A stretch of 56,150 nucleotides of DNA from Kiritimatiellia bacterium. Its GTDB lineage: Bacteria; Verrucomicrobiota; Kiritimatiellia; JAAZAB01. Under the pieces are notes generated by a model. It saw nothing but the letters and a program-made list of their open reading frames with translations. It did no database searches and was not told the DNA's origin. Every line of letters starts with the position of its first letter. Within the stretch, counting starts at the first letter, position 1. Positions 53,747 through 56,150 of this stretch are shown here, one piece after another. The stretch lies in NCBI GenBank assembly GCA_028718125.1, contig JAQUMN010000023.1, positions 1-56,150 on the forward strand, written 5' to 3'. Both the position numbers and the translations under genes were made by a program.

Positions 53747-56020
53747 CTAATCCGCTTCAATCACGCTATAGCACCGGACTAATCCAGCCGGCACTTCAAT
53801 AACCGCGCCTGTATCCGATTTCCGGACTACTAGTTTTTTCGTTCCGCCCAATTCGGGCGAATGCAGGACGGCTTGGCGGCAATCGCGTCTGATTTTTAGC
53901 AGCATGGTCCGCCTGCCGCCCGGCAATGTATTCGCCCGCGGGAAACTTAGCGGGGCGGGAATCGGAACCGTCTTGCCGCTGTCTAAAAGAATCCCGGCCG
54001 CGTTGGTAATATGGATGACAGTATGCGCCCCGCAGGTCCAAGCCCCTGTAACAAATCCTTCGGGAACTCCCTCGGTTTCAAGCGGCGCATCCGGCGCCAG
54101 CGATTTAACCGCCGCCTGCATCAATCGCTTCACGCGCGAGTTCATGGTGAAATCTATTTCGGCAAAACGACGGCCACGCCCGTTCAAAGATGTTGCGGGG
54201 TTTTCAATACGTTTGTGGCGGTTGACACACACAATCCGGCCCGGTTTGCCCGCGAAAACCAGCACGGACCCCTTGCCGTATTGGTGACGGAATAGAGCCG
54301 GGCTTTTCCCGCCCGCAAGGGCCATCAATTTCTCCGCTTTCGGCCGCAAACTGAAAAGCGCCGCCGGCGCCTGCGGAAAATTGCACTTGGCGCCCGCAAG
54401 TTTGTTTTGCTTCGTTGTAATCCAGGGCGGGGACTTTTGGCGGATTCCGCGATACTCCGCGCCGACCAGGTCGCTAAAAGGATATGTTTCCCGCCAGGCG
54501 CCGGTCTCGTCCTTCAAACCGGACTGGTGCGTGATGATAAGCTTGCCGCCCTGCCGCGCGAATGCCTTCAATGCCGCGATGGCTTTGTCGGACAGGCATA
54601 CCGCGTTGGGGACGATGATCAGGCGGAAGCGATCGAAATAACGCCGCTCTTCCAAATCATTTTCCCCGAAAGTGTTGAACGGAATGTTGGCCAGCGCCAG
54701 GACTTCGCACCAGCCCGCCCAGCAGTCGGTCGAGGCCGGATCGCTCATCCGGATGTAATCCGGTTTGTTGTCCTGATCGCCGTGCAGCCAGACCGTTCTT
54801 GCCGAAAAAAGAACACCCACCTCCGCGACCGATTCAGGGCGCGCGTAAAGACGGGGGTGCTTTTTCTCGAAAGCAAAGGGGCGGGCAAGCATGGCGGTTT
54901 CTTTTTTCAGCTCCATGTGCCAGTTCGTTCCCCAATAGTTCTGGCCCCAGGTTTTGGTCATCGCCCAGCAGAAAAGATTTTCCCCGGCATTGTGAGGATA
55001 GAATAGGCACATGGGCGGCACGCCGTTGCGCCGCGCCAGGGCGCTGCGCTGTGACGATTCCGCGCCGATCCTCAGCCAGCAATGCGCCTGCGGTTCCGTG
55101 CTGTTGACTTCCGTAAAAACCGTGCTGTAGCATCCATCCAGGTTGTCCAGTGCCACGCCCATGCCCCTTGAAGCGAATGTGTTGGAGTTGGAACTGGTAT
55201 AAATGGGCCTGGCCAGCTCGAGCCCGAGGCTTCGGAAGTGGGCATAGACCCGCTTCTGGTGCTCCTGGTGGCAGCGGATGCGCCAGAGGACCCACGCCCT
55301 GTTGGCCGGGTTGTCAATATTGCCATAGAAGTTTTTGTCATCTATTCCGGAGGGCGGCATTTCATAGCCGGTATCCTGTTTGAACTTTTCGCGGCAATGG
55401 ATACATCCGCAGGCATAATCCATGGGCTGGAAACCAACGTCATCGGTCATAATGCCGTCCACGCCACAAGCGTAGATGTCTTTCAAATGCGCAAAATACA
55501 ACCGCTGCCAATCGGGATTATTATGACAGAATGGAGCTATTAAGGAACGCTTGCATGCAAACTGGCCTGACCGCGGGTCAATTTGGCGCATGGAGGAAAA
55601 CTTTACTCCCTTGTATTCCTTGTCCCCATCTTTCAATATTTTCAGAAAACCGGCGTGAACTTCGGTCTCAATGCCGCTCGGGCGCATGCGCGCCATTATG
55701 CTCTTCCATTCTTTTTCCCCGACCGGATAAAAAGCGCCCACCGCGCTGTGATGTTCCACGACTTTGATCGCATGACGATGGCAGGCCGCGCAAAGGCGCC
55801 TGAGCATGCACAGCATCTCCGGCCACTCGTCCACAAAATTCCAGCGGAAATGGAATTCGCCAAAAGTAATTACGGCATTAACGCCGCTCGCGCGCAGTTG
55901 GCGCGCCTTTTTTTCGAAATCACGCAGCTTGAACTTGAGAAGGTCCTGATCGGTGAACCACCAGCTCGCCCAGCGCGCGTCCCGGACCCATTCAACCTGT
56001 TTCGGCAAGCGATTGCTCAT
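53747..56020 (-). CDS. GH-like barrel protein with amidotransferase-like module, 757 residues
   Basis: No signal peptide. The barrel (~1-370) has VNAVITFGEFHFRWNF, GVDGIMTDDVGFQPM (~190-204, candidate acid) and CGCIHCREKF, a Cys pair seen in related barrel proteins. The module at ~440-560 (FDRFRLIIVPNAVCLSDKAI, GGKLIITHQSGLKD) matches those in the 1066- and 1338-residue proteins. A beta domain ends the chain. It resembles putative GH families of the beta-galactosidase clan, substrate unknown. AAAGG precedes the ATG, which overlaps the stop of the upstream partial gene as ATGA. Confidence 0.7.
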   Translation of the reverse strand: MSNRLPKQVEWVRDARWASWWFTDQDLLKFKLRDFEKKARQLRASGVNAVITFGEFHFRWNFVDEWPEMLCMLRRLCAACHRHAIKVVEHHSAVGAFYPVGEKEWKSIMARMRPSGIETEVHAGFLKILKDGDKEYKGVKFSSMRQIDPRSGQFACKRSLIAPFCHNNPDWQRLYFAHLKDIYACGVDGIMTDDVGFQPMDYACGCIHCREKFKQDTGYEMPPSGIDDKNFYGNIDNPANRAWVLWRIRCHQEHQKRVYAHFRSLGLELARPIYTSSNSNTFASRGMGVALDNLDGCYSTVFTEVNSTEPQAHCWLRIGAESSQRSALARRNGVPPMCLFYPHNAGENLFCWAMTKTWGQNYWGTNWHMELKKETAMLARPFAFEKKHPRLYARPESVAEVGVLFSARTVWLHGDQDNKPDYIRMSDPASTDCWAGWCEVLALANIPFNTFGENDLEERRYFDRFRLIIVPNAVCLSDKAIAALKAFARQGGKLIITHQSGLKDETGAWRETYPFSDLVGAEYRGIRQKSPPWITTKQNKLAGAKCNFPQAPAALFSLRPKAEKLMALAGGKSPALFRHQYGKGSVLVFAGKPGRIVCVNRHKRIENPATSLNGRGRRFAEIDFTMNSRVKRLMQAAVKSLAPDAPLETEGVPEGFVTGAWTCGAHTVIHITNAAGILLDSGKTVPIPAPLSFPRANTLPGGRRTMLLKIRRDCRQAVLHSPELGGTKKLVVRKSDTGAVIEVPAGLVRCYSVIEAD

Positions 56021-56150
56021 TCTGATGCCTTTCTTTTACCGCAGACTTTAGAAATATCGTAACTGCTCAACTGGTCACAGTAAGTCAGCCGTTCTTTGTC
56101 GACTATGGCCGCGACGAAGGTTAGGCAGGAATGCCCGACTTGCTTTTCAT
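56017..56150 (-). CDS. C-terminal end of an upstream gene (partial)
   Basis: One minus-strand frame is open from the window edge to TGA at 56019-56017, about 43 codons (ending SSYDISKVCGKRKASE). The stop overlaps the start of the 757-residue gene (ATGA), which suggests a real upstream partner. The product cannot be recognised from this piece. Confidence 0.5.
   Translation of the reverse strand, partial: EKQVGHSCLTFVAAIVDKERLTYCDQLSSYDISKVCGKRKASE

Noticed and set aside
1..56150. CRISPR array
   Set aside because: No run of short direct repeats with regular spacers was seen; the dispersed repeats are far apart and palindromic.

Overview
The window looks like a bacterial chromosome fragment of moderate to high GC. 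An organism of the Planctomycetes-Verrucomicrobia-Lentisphaerae group (for example Kiritimatiellota or Lentisphaerota) is my best guess. It rests on the many large secreted TIM-barrel carbohydrate-active proteins, the GH29 and SGNH genes and the general gene style. There is no rRNA here, so this placement is inference.

Region 1 (1-5.1 kb) is the most unusual part. Three minus-strand genes (a HExxH protein and two GNAT acetyltransferases) are arranged as integron-type gene cassettes. Two attC-like sites can be rebuilt. Each has 7-bp GTTCGSC-type cores, a stem with a bulged G in the same place, and a bottom-strand core interrupted by a group II intron. One intron carries a reverse transcriptase (179-2077); the other is reduced and has no ORF (3912-4462). 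A promoter and a lone core site precede the first cassette, and an insertion sequence starts exactly at the core of the distal attC. No integrase gene lies in the window.

Region 2 (5.2-16.3 kb) is mostly housekeeping. A minus-strand operon encodes an amidase, a DegT-type aminotransferase, UppS, CdsA, Dxr and RseP (isoprenoid, undecaprenyl-phosphate and phospholipid supply plus envelope proteolysis). It is followed on the plus strand by a TPR protein, an EamA transporter, a 44-residue basic protein, tRNA-Ala(CGC) and an AT-richer glycosidase-like gene.

Region 3 (16.7-28 kb) is a mixed and partly decaying segment. It has an aldo/keto reductase, a lipoprotein gene with an in-frame TGA, a dimethylformamidase-like protein, a frameshifted small exported protein, a YihY-cNMP fusion, Tag, an FtsW/RodA relic, a nested inverted repeat, a flavoprotein, a DUF2959 lipoprotein, a ferritin-like/rubrerythrin pair and a truncated B12-radical-SAM fragment.

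Region 4 (28-35.2 kb) is an aromatic 2-oxoacid module: iorA-iorB-paaK-ACT with translational overlaps, then a separate ferredoxin, a zinc-ribbon membrane protein and YceH. A YddG-like aromatic amino acid exporter lies upstream. IorA lacks its usual C-terminal ferredoxin domain, and the separate ferredoxin may replace it.

Region 5 (35.3-56 kb) holds a radical SAM protein, a STAS protein and a long carbohydrate-utilisation locus: two sugar isomerase-type proteins, two SGNH hydrolases, a GH29 fucosidase and four very large barrel proteins. One of the latter joins an amidotransferase-like domain, HEAT repeats and a glycosidase-like barrel. Three copies of a ~195-bp palindromic repeat are interspersed; they supply the stop codon of one gene and the start codon of another.
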